Positions 1-7,508 of a stretch of DNA of 64,000 bases are shown here, piece after piece. The stretch comes from Luteitalea sp. TBR-22 (GTDB lineage Bacteria > Acidobacteriota > Vicinamibacteria > Vicinamibacterales > Vicinamibacteraceae): the NCBI RefSeq assembly GCF_016865485.1, contig NZ_AP024452.1, positions 5,230,501 to 5,294,500 on the forward strand, in the 5' to 3' direction. How positions within the stretch are numbered: position 1 is the stretch's first letter; every line of letters starts with the position of its first letter. The notes below the pieces were generated by a model. That model worked only from the letters and a program-made list of their open reading frames with translations, did not search any database and was not told the origin of the DNA. The position numbers and the translations under genes were made by a program.

Positions 1-1
1 C

Positions 2-145
2 GAATGGGGCGACATGCGGTACCGCAGCAGCGTGTCGCTCGGCACGGTGGTCGAGACGCTGTTCGGGCCGCTGTACGCCGGCACGGCGTTCGACTTCGAC
101 GGGCGCTTCCGGTTCTACATCGGGCTGGGTCCGCTCTTCCGGTAG
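2..145 (+). CDS. Patatin-like phospholipase / outer-membrane barrel protein, C-terminal end (partial)
   Basis: The window opens inside a gene; 47 codons and the TAG stop are visible. The residues read as the last strands of an outer-membrane beta-barrel: alternating hydrophobic/aromatic pattern, the segment VETLFGPLYAGTAFDFDGR, and a terminal strand ending in Phe-Arg (FYIGLGPLFR). This resembles the end of PlpD-type patatin proteins, in which a lipase domain is followed by a POTRA and a 16-strand barrel and the last strand carries aromatic residues for recognition by BamA. Only the tail is visible, so the catalytic domain is inferred. Alternative: another Omp85/surface-antigen protein. The gene converges on the thioredoxin-like gene downstream. 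Confidence 0.5.
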   Translation, partial: EWGDMRYRSSVSLGTVVETLFGPLYAGTAFDFDGRFRFYIGLGPLFR

Positions 146-220
146 CCTGCGGTCGGCACCGAGGGCGATCGATGCGCACGCCGGCCCCGTCGGCCCGATG
201 GTCGGAGCGGGCCGTGTCCA

Positions 221-682
221 TCACGGCCCGTCGTCGCGCAGGAAGGCCTGCATGCCGCCGCGGCTGAGGAACGAAGCGGTGCGGAGGACGCGACCGTCGT
301 GATCGAGCACCAGCACGCTCGGGATGCCAGCGACCTCATAGCGCTCGGCGAGGTCGGGGTGCCTGTCGATGTCGACCTTCAGCGGCACGTAGTCGCGCGT
401 GACGAGGGCGGCCACCTCCGGGTCGGGCCACACCTCGTGGTTCATCGTGATGCAGGGCGGGCACCAGCCCGCCGCGAAGTCGGCGAGCACGGGCTTGCCG
501 GTGCGGCGGGACTCGGCCAGGGCGGCGGCATGGTCGGTCCGCCAGGCGATGGCGCTGGCCGGTGCCGGCGCGCCGCGCCACTGGTAGTAACGTCCCTTGA
601 TCATGGGCCACTGCGCGACGAGCAGCAGCGCGATGACGAACCCCCACACGATGGTCTCGCGCGAGGCGCGTCGGACCGCCAT
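221..682 (-). CDS. Membrane-anchored thioredoxin-like protein
   Basis: A 153-residue protein. Residues about 11-28 form one hydrophobic N-terminal segment, an uncleaved anchor or signal peptide, followed by a thioredoxin fold facing the periplasm. The redox motif is W73-C74-P75-P76-C77, and a cis-proline loop (GIPSVLVLDHDG) lies about 50 residues later. Proteins of this thioredoxin_7/DsbD-gamma-like type reduce or isomerise periplasmic disulfides or serve cytochrome c biogenesis; the partner cannot be told from the sequence. The CPPC motif differs from the CGPC of cytoplasmic thioredoxin. It stands alone between a convergent gene (patatin end) and a divergent gene (PAP2 phosphatase). Confidence 0.8.
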   Translation of the reverse strand: MAVRRASRETIVWGFVIALLLVAQWPMIKGRYYQWRGAPAPASAIAWRTDHAAALAESRRTGKPVLADFAAGWCPPCITMNHEVWPDPEVAALVTRDYVPLKVDIDRHPDLAERYEVAGIPSVLVLDHDGRVLRTASFLSRGGMQAFLRDDGP

Positions 683-807
683 CCTTGCACGCTAGCACGG
701 GCGGCAGGGCTCGCGGGCGTCGCATGCGGCCGGGTGATGAGCCACCAACCGCGAGTCCCCAGGGCCGCTCCGATTCGCCGGGTGCTCGGCGCCGAGTTGC
801 CCACACA

Positions 808-1671
808 ATGGTCCAGACCATGCGCATGAGCCACCTTCGCAGTGCGTTCCTCCTCCTCGTGTTGGCCCCTGCGCCGCCCTGCGCGGGCCAGGTGGCGCAA
901 CCGGCCTCGCCCGCGCCGGTCGTCTCCGTGACGCCAGAGGTCAAGTCGCCGCAGTCGGAAGCCGAGGCACCACAGCCCGGGGCCGCGGCGCCCGAGGCCG
1001 CCACCGACCCGCGCCTGGCCGGGTCGCCGGGGTTCTCCGGGTTCTTCAAGGACGTCGGCCGCGACTACGCGCAGTGGTTCACGCTGGACACGGCGGGCAC
1101 GCTCACGCTGGGCACCGCGACGGCCCTGTTCGTGCGGCCATTCGACGAGAAGATCACCGAACGCGGCTTCGACCAGATCGGCAGCAGCCTGGGGGCCGGC
1201 CAGGAGTACGGCAACGTCTCGTTCCAGGGGCCGCTGGCGGTCGGCTGGTGGGTGGTGGGCCATGCCGTCGGCAGCAAGCGCGCCTCGGCGGCCGGCCGTG
1301 ACCTGGTGCGCGCGCAGATCAGCGCGGCGTCGTGGACGTATGTCATCAAGTACGCCGTGCGTCGCACGCGTCCCAATGGCGACGCGCGATCGTTCCCGTC
1401 GGGGCACTCGTCGGCGACGTTCGCGACGGCCACCGTGCTGCAGACGCACTATGGCTGGAAGGTGGGGCTGCCGTTCTACGCTCTCGGCGTCTACACGGCG
1501 GCCTCGCGCATCCACGATCGCAAGCACTGGCTGAGCGACACGGTGATGGGCGCGGCGGTGGGGGTGACGGCCGGCCGGGCGGTGACCATCCGGCTGCGCC
1601 AGCACCCGGTGCGAGTGGTGCCGGCGATCACCCACGGCGGCGGCATGGTGCAGTTCGTCGTCGACCCGTAA
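808..1671 (+). CDS. PAP2 superfamily phosphatase, secreted or membrane-associated
   Basis: A 287-residue protein taken from ATG 808 (ATG 826 is an equally good alternative); both give a short basic N-terminus and the hydrophobic signal SAFLLLVLAPAPPCAG. The acid-phosphatase/lipid-phosphatase signature is complete: KYAVRRTRP (motif 1), SFPSGHSSA (motif 2) and SRIHDRKHWLSD (motif 3), supplying the Lys/Arg, His and Arg-His-Asp active-site residues. Family members dephosphorylate undecaprenyl pyrophosphate, phosphatidate or similar lipids on the periplasmic face. Fewer obvious membrane helices are present than in PgpB or BacA-type enzymes, so a soluble or peripherally bound form is possible. Fifteen bp separate it from the next gene, so the two may be co-transcribed. 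Confidence 0.85.
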   Translation: MVQTMRMSHLRSAFLLLVLAPAPPCAGQVAQPASPAPVVSVTPEVKSPQSEAEAPQPGAAAPEAATDPRLAGSPGFSGFFKDVGRDYAQWFTLDTAGTLTLGTATALFVRPFDEKITERGFDQIGSSLGAGQEYGNVSFQGPLAVGWWVVGHAVGSKRASAAGRDLVRAQISAASWTYVIKYAVRRTRPNGDARSFPSGHSSATFATATVLQTHYGWKVGLPFYALGVYTAASRIHDRKHWLSDTVMGAAVGVTAGRAVTIRLRQHPVRVVPAITHGGGMVQFVVDP

Positions 1672-1686
1672 GAATCCGCCTCCGCC

Positions 1687-3828
1687 ATGTCCTTCTCAAC
1701 CCGCATCCTCCTCTGGCTGGCGGCCGGCGCCGCGACCGGCGTGCTGCTGGGCGACCTGGTGGCGCCGCTCGGGGTCATCGCCACGGGGTTCGTCAAGCTG
1801 CTGCAGATGACGGTGCTCCCCTACGTGGTGATCTCCATCGTCGCCAGCCTGGGACACCTGTCGGCGGTCGAGGCGCGCCGTCTCGGCGTCCGCGCCGGCC
1901 TGGTGCTGCTGGCGCTGTGGAGCACCGGACTGGCGTTCGCGCTGCTGATGCCGGCGGTCTTCCCGGTGGTCCGTCAGGGGGCGTTCTTCAGCACGTCGAT
2001 GCTCGAGCGGCCGCCCGACTTCGATTTCGTCGACCTGTACATCCCGTCCAACCCGTTCAACTCGCTGGCCAACAACATCGTGCCGGCGGTGGTGCTGTTC
2101 TCGATCGTGCTGGGCGTGGCCCTGATCGCGGTGCCGCGCAAGCACGTGCTGCTCGACGTGCTCTCGGTGGCCAGCGACATGGTGGGCCGCGCCACCAAGC
2201 TGGTCGTCCGGCTCACGCCCTACGGCATGTTCGCGGTCGCGGCCGTCGCCGCCGGCACGCTGCAGATCGAGCAGCTGGCCCGCATCCAGGTGTACCTGGT
2301 GGCGTACGTGGCGATTGCCATGCTGCTGGCGGCCTGGGTGCTGCCTGGTCTGGTGTCGGCGCTGACGCCGATCGGCTACCTCGAGCTGCTGCGGCCGACC
2401 CGCGCCGCACTGCTCACGGCGTTCGTCGCGGGCGACCTGTTCATCGTGCTCCCGACGCTGACCGACGCCTGCAAGGAACTGCTGTCGCGCCACGTGCCGG
2501 AGGCCGACCGCGATCACGCCACCGGCCTGCCCGACGTGATCGTCCCGGCGTCGTTCAACTTTCCGCACACCGGCAAGCTGCTGTCGCTCAGCTTCGTGCT
2601 CTTCGCCGGGTGGTTCGCCAATGCGGCCATCCCGTTCACGTCGTACCCGGCGCTGGCGCTCACGGGGCTGCTGACGTTCTTCGGCAGCCTGAACGCTGCG
2701 GTGCCGTTCCTGCTCGACGTGTTCCGCATCCCGGCCGACACCTTCCAGCTGTTCCTCGCCACGGGCGTGATCAACCAGCGGTTCGGTTCGCTGCTGGCCG
2801 CGGTGCACACGGTGGTCGTCGGCCTGCTCGGCAGCGCGGCGCTCGCCGGGCTGATCCGCTTCGACGCAAAGAGGCTGACCAGGTACCTGGTCATCACGGC
2901 GACGCTGACGGTGGTGGTGCTCGGGTCGCTCCGCCTGCTGTTCGAGACGGCGCTGCGCCCGCATTTCGACGGCGGGGCCGTGGTCGCCGCGCTGGCGCCG
3001 GTCCTGCCCCGGGCCGAGGTCGCCGACGCGGACGCCCGCGGCTCTCGCGCCGCCGGCGCACCGGTGCTGGACGCCGTCAGGACGACCGGGGTGGTCCGCG
3101 TGTGCTACGTCGAGGGACGACCGCCGTACGCGTTCGACAATGCGCACGGTTCACTGGTCGGCCTCGACGTCGAGATGGCCCACCAGCTGGCGATCGACCT
3201 GCAGGCGCGCCTGCACCTGGTGCCGCGCGACGCAGAGGCCCTGTCGGAGGGGCTGGCGTCCGGTGAGTGCGACATCGCGATGGGCGGCGTCGTCGCGACG
3301 CCTCTCCGGGCGACGCAGCTGGCCTTCTCCACTCCGTACATGGAGGAGAGCCTGGCCTTCGTGGTCCCCGACCACCTTCGCGCGGCGTACGGCTCGTGGG
3401 ACGCGGTGCGGGCGCGGGGCGCAGTGCGGCTCGCGCTGCCCGACCTGCCCTATTTCAGGCGGCAGGTGCAGCAGCGTCTGCCCGAGGCCGTGATGGTGCC
3501 GCTGACCGCGACGGCGGGCGTGTTCGCGCCGGGGGGGTGGACGTTCGAGGCCATGGTGCTGTCGGCGGAGCGAGGTGCATTCCTCACCCTGCTCTACCCG
3601 GGGTATTCGGTCGTCGTGCCGACGCCCGGCCTGATTCGGGTGCCGGTGGCGTACGGGCTGCCCCAGGGCGACGCGGCGTGGAAGTCCTTCGTCGACGCCT
3701 GGCTCGAGCTGCACTCCCGTGATGGGTCGCTGACCCAGCTGATCGACCACTGGATCTTCGGGCGGTCCTTCGCACCGCATCAACCCCGTTGGTCCATCGT
3801 CCGCAACGTGCTGCACTGGGTGGACTGA
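1687..3828 (+). CDS. Dicarboxylate/cation symporter-like protein fused to a family 3 solute-binding domain
   Basis: A 713-residue protein in two parts. Residues 1 to about 400 form the multi-helix core of the glutamate/dicarboxylate:cation symporter family (DAACS; GltP/DctA fold). A further hydrophobic segment at about 400-420 (ITATLTVVVLGSLRLLF) could carry the chain to the periplasm. Residues about 465-700 look like a bacterial extracellular solute-binding protein family 3 domain, with VRVCYVEGRPPYAF, GLDVEMAHQLA and GECDIAMGGVVATPLRATQLAFSTPYMEE. In the transport core the usual serine-rich HP1 stretch and NMDG motif are not recognisable (SFNFPHTGK lies where NMDG is expected), so ion coupling may differ. 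A tethered receptor-transporter is the simplest reading; a sensor derived from a transporter is possible. Substrate unknown, probably a carboxylate or amino acid. Confidence 0.75.
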   Translation: MSFSTRILLWLAAGAATGVLLGDLVAPLGVIATGFVKLLQMTVLPYVVISIVASLGHLSAVEARRLGVRAGLVLLALWSTGLAFALLMPAVFPVVRQGAFFSTSMLERPPDFDFVDLYIPSNPFNSLANNIVPAVVLFSIVLGVALIAVPRKHVLLDVLSVASDMVGRATKLVVRLTPYGMFAVAAVAAGTLQIEQLARIQVYLVAYVAIAMLLAAWVLPGLVSALTPIGYLELLRPTRAALLTAFVAGDLFIVLPTLTDACKELLSRHVPEADRDHATGLPDVIVPASFNFPHTGKLLSLSFVLFAGWFANAAIPFTSYPALALTGLLTFFGSLNAAVPFLLDVFRIPADTFQLFLATGVINQRFGSLLAAVHTVVVGLLGSAALAGLIRFDAKRLTRYLVITATLTVVVLGSLRLLFETALRPHFDGGAVVAALAPVLPRAEVADADARGSRAAGAPVLDAVRTTGVVRVCYVEGRPPYAFDNAHGSLVGLDVEMAHQLAIDLQARLHLVPRDAEALSEGLASGECDIAMGGVVATPLRATQLAFSTPYMEESLAFVVPDHLRAAYGSWDAVRARGAVRLALPDLPYFRRQVQQRLPEAVMVPLTATAGVFAPGGWTFEAMVLSAERGAFLTLLYPGYSVVVPTPGLIRVPVAYGLPQGDAAWKSFVDAWLELHSRDGSLTQLIDHWIFGRSFAPHQPRWSIVRNVLHWVD

Positions 3829-3988
3829 ATGCCGACCGTCGACGCGATGGTCGCGGCGCCCCCCGAACCCACGTGGCGGTCCGCGTGCCGACACCGATGG
3901 CCGCTATGACAGGACCGACACCGCCACGGCGCGCCCGGTCGGGGTCCGTTCGAGTCCATACTGTCGTTTTCATGGCCGAGCTTTCCGC

Positions 3989-5356
3989 ATGACCTCACCC
4001 GCCGCCCCCCCGCCCTCCCAGTCATCGCGCGGCTGGATCGAACGTGCGCTGGCCCCCATCGCGGAGGTGCGCCCCGGTGAGGCCGCCACCGCGCTGCTGC
4101 TCACCAGCACGATGTTCGTGCTGCTCGGGGCGTACTACATGCTGAAGACGGCGCGCGAGGCGCTGATCCTGGCCGACGGCGGCGCGGAGGTGAAGGCCTA
4201 CTCGTCGGCGGGCCAGGCGCTGCTGCTGCTCGGCCTGGTGCCGATGTTCAGCGCCCTGGCGTCGCGCGTCGACCGCATGAAGTTGATCCGCTGGGTGACG
4301 CTGGCCTTCGTGGTGCAGATCGGGCTGTTCATCATGGCCAGCGCCGGCGGGCTGCGCATCGGCATCCCCTACTTCCTCTGGGTCGGGATCTTCAACACGA
4401 TGGTGATCGCTCAGTTCTGGGCGTTCGCCAACGACCTCTACACCCCGGAGCAGGGCAAGCGCCTGTTCCCGCTGGTCGGCCTCGGCAGCAGCCTGGGGGC
4501 GTTCGTGGGATCGGTGCAGGCCGCACCGCTCGCGCGGGCGTTCGGGCCCCTGCCCCTCATGGGCATCGCCGGCGTGCTGGTGAGCGTGTGCATCGGGCTG
4601 GCGTACGGGGCCAATCGCGCCAATCGCGCCACACAGACGGCGGCGCAGAAGAAGGTCGACGACGTGCCGCTCGGCAAGGACGGGGCGTTCTCGCTGGTGT
4701 TCGGCAACCGGTACCTGCTGCTGATCGGCGTGCTCATGGTGCTGCTCAACGTGGTCAACACCTCGGGTGAGTACCTGTTCGGCCGCCTCGTCACCGAGGA
4801 AGCCGTCGCCAGGTTCGGCAGCGACGCGGCGGGGCACGAGGCGCGCGAGAAGTTCGTCGGCGGCGTGTACGGCAACCTGTTCTCGTACGTGAACTTCGTG
4901 GGGCTGTTCCTGCAGCTGTTCGTGGTGTCGCGGCTGTTCAAGTGGCTGGGCGTGGAGAAGTCGCTCTACATCCACCCGATCGTCGCGCTGCTCGGCTACA
5001 CCTTCATGCTGCGCACGCCCTCGGTGCAGACGGTGGGCCTGTTCAAGATCGCCGACAACTCGATCGACTACTCGCTGGGCAACACGACCAAGCAGGCGCT
5101 CTGGCTGCCGACCAGCCGCGAGGCGAAGTACAAGGCCAAGCAGGCCGTGGACTCCTTCTTCGTGCGCGCCGGCGACGTGCTGCAGGCCGGCGTCGTCTGG
5201 GCCGGCCATGCCGCCTCGTTCGGCATCCCGGCCTTCGCCGCGGTGAACGTCGTCCTGACGCTCGGCTGGCTGGCCGTGGTCCACTCCCTCGGCAGCGAGC
5301 ACGCGCGGCTCGTCGCCGCCTCGCGCACCGAGCCCGACCCACGAGCCGCACGCTGA
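3989..5356 (+). CDS. NTP/NDP-exchange (Tlc-like) transporter family protein
   Basis: A 455-residue polytopic membrane protein with about twelve hydrophobic segments. It has features of the ATP:ADP antiporter (Tlc/AAA, TC 2.A.12) group of the major facilitator fold: the N-terminal helix LLGAYYMLKTAREALIL, AQFWAFANDLYTPEQGKRLFPLVGLGSSLGA and, near the end, the conserved DYSLGNTTKQALWLPTSREAKYKAKQ-like region at about residues 358-383 followed by a possible FVRAGD. Tlc proteins of intracellular bacteria exchange nucleotides, but homologues in free-living bacteria have unknown substrates, so no nucleotide transport is claimed. It lies 160 bp downstream of the symporter fusion on the same strand; the gap shows no obvious terminator. 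Confidence 0.75.
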   Translation: MTSPAAPPPSQSSRGWIERALAPIAEVRPGEAATALLLTSTMFVLLGAYYMLKTAREALILADGGAEVKAYSSAGQALLLLGLVPMFSALASRVDRMKLIRWVTLAFVVQIGLFIMASAGGLRIGIPYFLWVGIFNTMVIAQFWAFANDLYTPEQGKRLFPLVGLGSSLGAFVGSVQAAPLARAFGPLPLMGIAGVLVSVCIGLAYGANRANRATQTAAQKKVDDVPLGKDGAFSLVFGNRYLLLIGVLMVLLNVVNTSGEYLFGRLVTEEAVARFGSDAAGHEAREKFVGGVYGNLFSYVNFVGLFLQLFVVSRLFKWLGVEKSLYIHPIVALLGYTFMLRTPSVQTVGLFKIADNSIDYSLGNTTKQALWLPTSREAKYKAKQAVDSFFVRAGDVLQAGVVWAGHAASFGIPAFAAVNVVLTLGWLAVVHSLGSEHARLVAASRTEPDPRAAR

Positions 5357-5447
5357 AGAACGCAAGGGCGCGCCACCGCGACGCCGGGGCCGCACCTGCC
5401 GCGCCAGGCAGCGGCCGGTGCGCAACCAGCGGCGTGCCGCGCCCGGC

Positions 5448-6485
5448 TCAAGGACTTTCCGCCCTCGCCTTCATCGTGCGGAGCGCGGCCGACAGGCCGG
5501 CGCGCGCGCCCTCGCGGGCCTTCCGTTTCACCATCCCGCCGAGCAACCCGGTGAGCCCGTCGGACCGCGCCAGGTTCAGCACCACCAGGTAGTGCCCCCG
5601 CCCCGGACGCTCCGTGTCGTCGACGATCGCGCGGACCTCGAGCGCCGTGTGGAAGTAGTGGCTCGCGTACAGTTGCTTGACGGTGACCACACCGCGCAGG
5701 TCGCCCGAGGTGGCGGTGGGATGCACCACCGCGTGGTTGATGCGCACCACGGGCTTGAGCCCGAACTGCGCGAGCGACCAGTAGAAGAAGTCGTCGACAC
5801 CGGCAGGCCGGCCCAGCGGATACGAGAGCAGGTAGGCCGACACCTCGGGCAGCGTCGACGTGAGAAGCGGCGAGCGGCGGACCATGTCCTCGAACTCGCG
5901 GGCGACGAAGGTCGGCCGCTCGGCATCGTGGTAGATGGCGAGGGCCTGGTTGCCGCCGGCGCGGTAGCGCTCGACGTAGTCGACGGCCATGCGACGCGCC
6001 AGCGCGTTGGCCTGCTCGGCAGCATCGGGGCGGAGCCAGTCGATGCGGGCGACCGCGGCGAGGGCGTCGGTCCCCAGCTTGACGCCGCAGCGTCCGGGCC
6101 GGCAACGGCGGAGGTCGGCCACGTCCTGGTCGGGCAGGCGGAGCGCGGCCATGTCCTCGACGGTGGGCGGCGTGGAGAAGCGGTGGGTGGCGAGGAAGCC
6201 GTTGCCACGCTCGAGGCGCTCCACGTGGCGCATCAGATCCATCATGCGCGCCGCAGGCGCAGCGACGCGCACGGCGCCGGCGACGGCGATCTCGCGATCG
6301 GAGGACGATCGGACGTCGGCGATGACGGGCTCGCCGTTGCGGACCGCAGACAGTTGCGTGTCGTTCAGCCCGACCTGCCGTGCCAGGCGACCGACCGTGC
6401 CCGCACCTGGCTGCATCGTCGTCGACGCGTGCCACGGCACCGAGCCGGCCACGACCAGCGCAGCCATGGCCATGGCCACGCGCAC
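5448..6485 (-). CDS. Secreted conserved protein of unknown function
   Basis: A 345-residue protein with an N-terminal signal peptide (MRVAMAMAALVVAGSVPWHA). No family is recognised. Visible features are an RHVERLERGNGF segment, a single Cys pair (CRPGRC, about residues 130-135), a hydrophilic alpha/beta body containing VIADVRSSSDREIAVAGAVRV and a C-terminal VKQLYASHYFHTALEVRAIV strand region, ending in a basic tail. The latter part could form a lipid-binding or lipocalin-like sheet, but this is a guess. The gene starts 1 bp after the stop of the PPK2 gene, so the two are almost certainly translated from one message. Confidence 0.6.
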   Translation of the reverse strand: MRVAMAMAALVVAGSVPWHASTTMQPGAGTVGRLARQVGLNDTQLSAVRNGEPVIADVRSSSDREIAVAGAVRVAAPAARMMDLMRHVERLERGNGFLATHRFSTPPTVEDMAALRLPDQDVADLRRCRPGRCGVKLGTDALAAVARIDWLRPDAAEQANALARRMAVDYVERYRAGGNQALAIYHDAERPTFVAREFEDMVRRSPLLTSTLPEVSAYLLSYPLGRPAGVDDFFYWSLAQFGLKPVVRINHAVVHPTATSGDLRGVVTVKQLYASHYFHTALEVRAIVDDTERPGRGHYLVVLNLARSDGLTGLLGGMVKRKAREGARAGLSAALRTMKARAESP

Positions 6486-6486
6486 G

Positions 6487-7392
6487 CTAGGGCTCCGCGA
6501 GCAGCTGCCGACGGCCTTCGTCGATCACTTCGAGCTGCGCCGGCGTCATCTTGCGCGGCTTCAGGCCGAGTCCCTGGATGGACTCGGTGAGGATGGCCGA
6601 GACCAGCGCCCGCGACACCCACTTGTTGTCGGACGGGATCACCCACCACGGCGCGAAATCGGTGCTGGTGTGCGTGAGCGTGTCCTCGAACGCCTCCTGG
6701 TACTGGTCCCAGTAGGCACGCTCGTGCAGGTCGCCCATCTCGAACTTCCAGTGCTTGTCCGGATTGTCGAGGCGGTCCATGAACCGCTTCTTCTGTTCCT
6801 TCTTCGAGATGTTCAGGAAGAACTTCAGGATCAGCGTGCCGTTGCGCGTCAGGTGCTTTTCGAACGCGTTGATGTCCTCGTAGCGCGCCAGCCAGAACTC
6901 GTCGTCGCGCGGACCGGGCGGCAGGCGCTGGCGCTCGAGCACCTCGGGGTGGACGCGGACGACCAGCGTCTCTTCGTAGTACGAGCGGTTGAAGATGCCG
7001 ATCCGGCCGCGCTCGGGCAACGCGCGCCAGTAGCGCCACAGGAAGTCGTGGTCGAGTTCCTCCTCCGACGGACGCTTGAAGCTGAACACCTGGCAGCCCT
7101 GCGGATTGAGGCCAGACATGACGTGCTTGATCATGCCGTCCTTGCCGGCGGCATCGATCGCCTGCAGCACCACCAGCACCGACCAGACGTCGTTGGAGGC
7201 CAGCCGATCCTGCGCCTCGGCGAGCCGCACCAGGTTCTGCTCGACGAAGCCCCGAGCCTTCTCCTTCAGCGCGTCGGTCGTCAGCCGCTGGAGATCCTTG
7301 TCGCCGGCCCACGCCGTGTCGTGCTTCCTCAGCCGCAGTCGCGTTCCCGGGGTCACGCGGAAGCGCCGCGTGATGTCCTTCATGGTGAGCAT
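6487..7392 (-). CDS. ppk2: Polyphosphate kinase 2 family phosphotransferase
   Basis: A 301-residue enzyme covering the usual length of the single-domain PPK2 family. The phosphate-binding loop DAAGKDG (residues 80-86), the following MSGLNPQGCQVFSFKRPS, the lid segment FNRSYYEE and the DRLDNPDKHWKFEMGDL region are family hallmarks. PPK2 enzymes transfer phosphate between inorganic polyphosphate and nucleoside di- or monophosphates. The class (ADP- versus AMP-phosphorylating) cannot be settled without alignment, though the length and N-terminal helical extension resemble the one-domain enzymes. The protein is cytoplasmic. It is the promoter-proximal gene of a two-gene unit with the secreted protein that follows it 1 bp downstream. 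Confidence 0.92.
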   Translation of the reverse strand: MLTMKDITRRFRVTPGTRLRLRKHDTAWAGDKDLQRLTTDALKEKARGFVEQNLVRLAEAQDRLASNDVWSVLVVLQAIDAAGKDGMIKHVMSGLNPQGCQVFSFKRPSEEELDHDFLWRYWRALPERGRIGIFNRSYYEETLVVRVHPEVLERQRLPPGPRDDEFWLARYEDINAFEKHLTRNGTLILKFFLNISKKEQKKRFMDRLDNPDKHWKFEMGDLHERAYWDQYQEAFEDTLTHTSTDFAPWWVIPSDNKWVSRALVSAILTESIQGLGLKPRKMTPAQLEVIDEGRRQLLAEP

Positions 7393-7508
7393 GCCGTCGT
7401 CTCCGGCCCCGATGGTAACGCAGCCGGGCTCGGACTCAGGCTCGAGGCGCGGCGCAGCGCGAGGTTGCCGCGGCCCGCAGGGCGCGAACCGGCATGTCAG
7501 CCGTGGCG

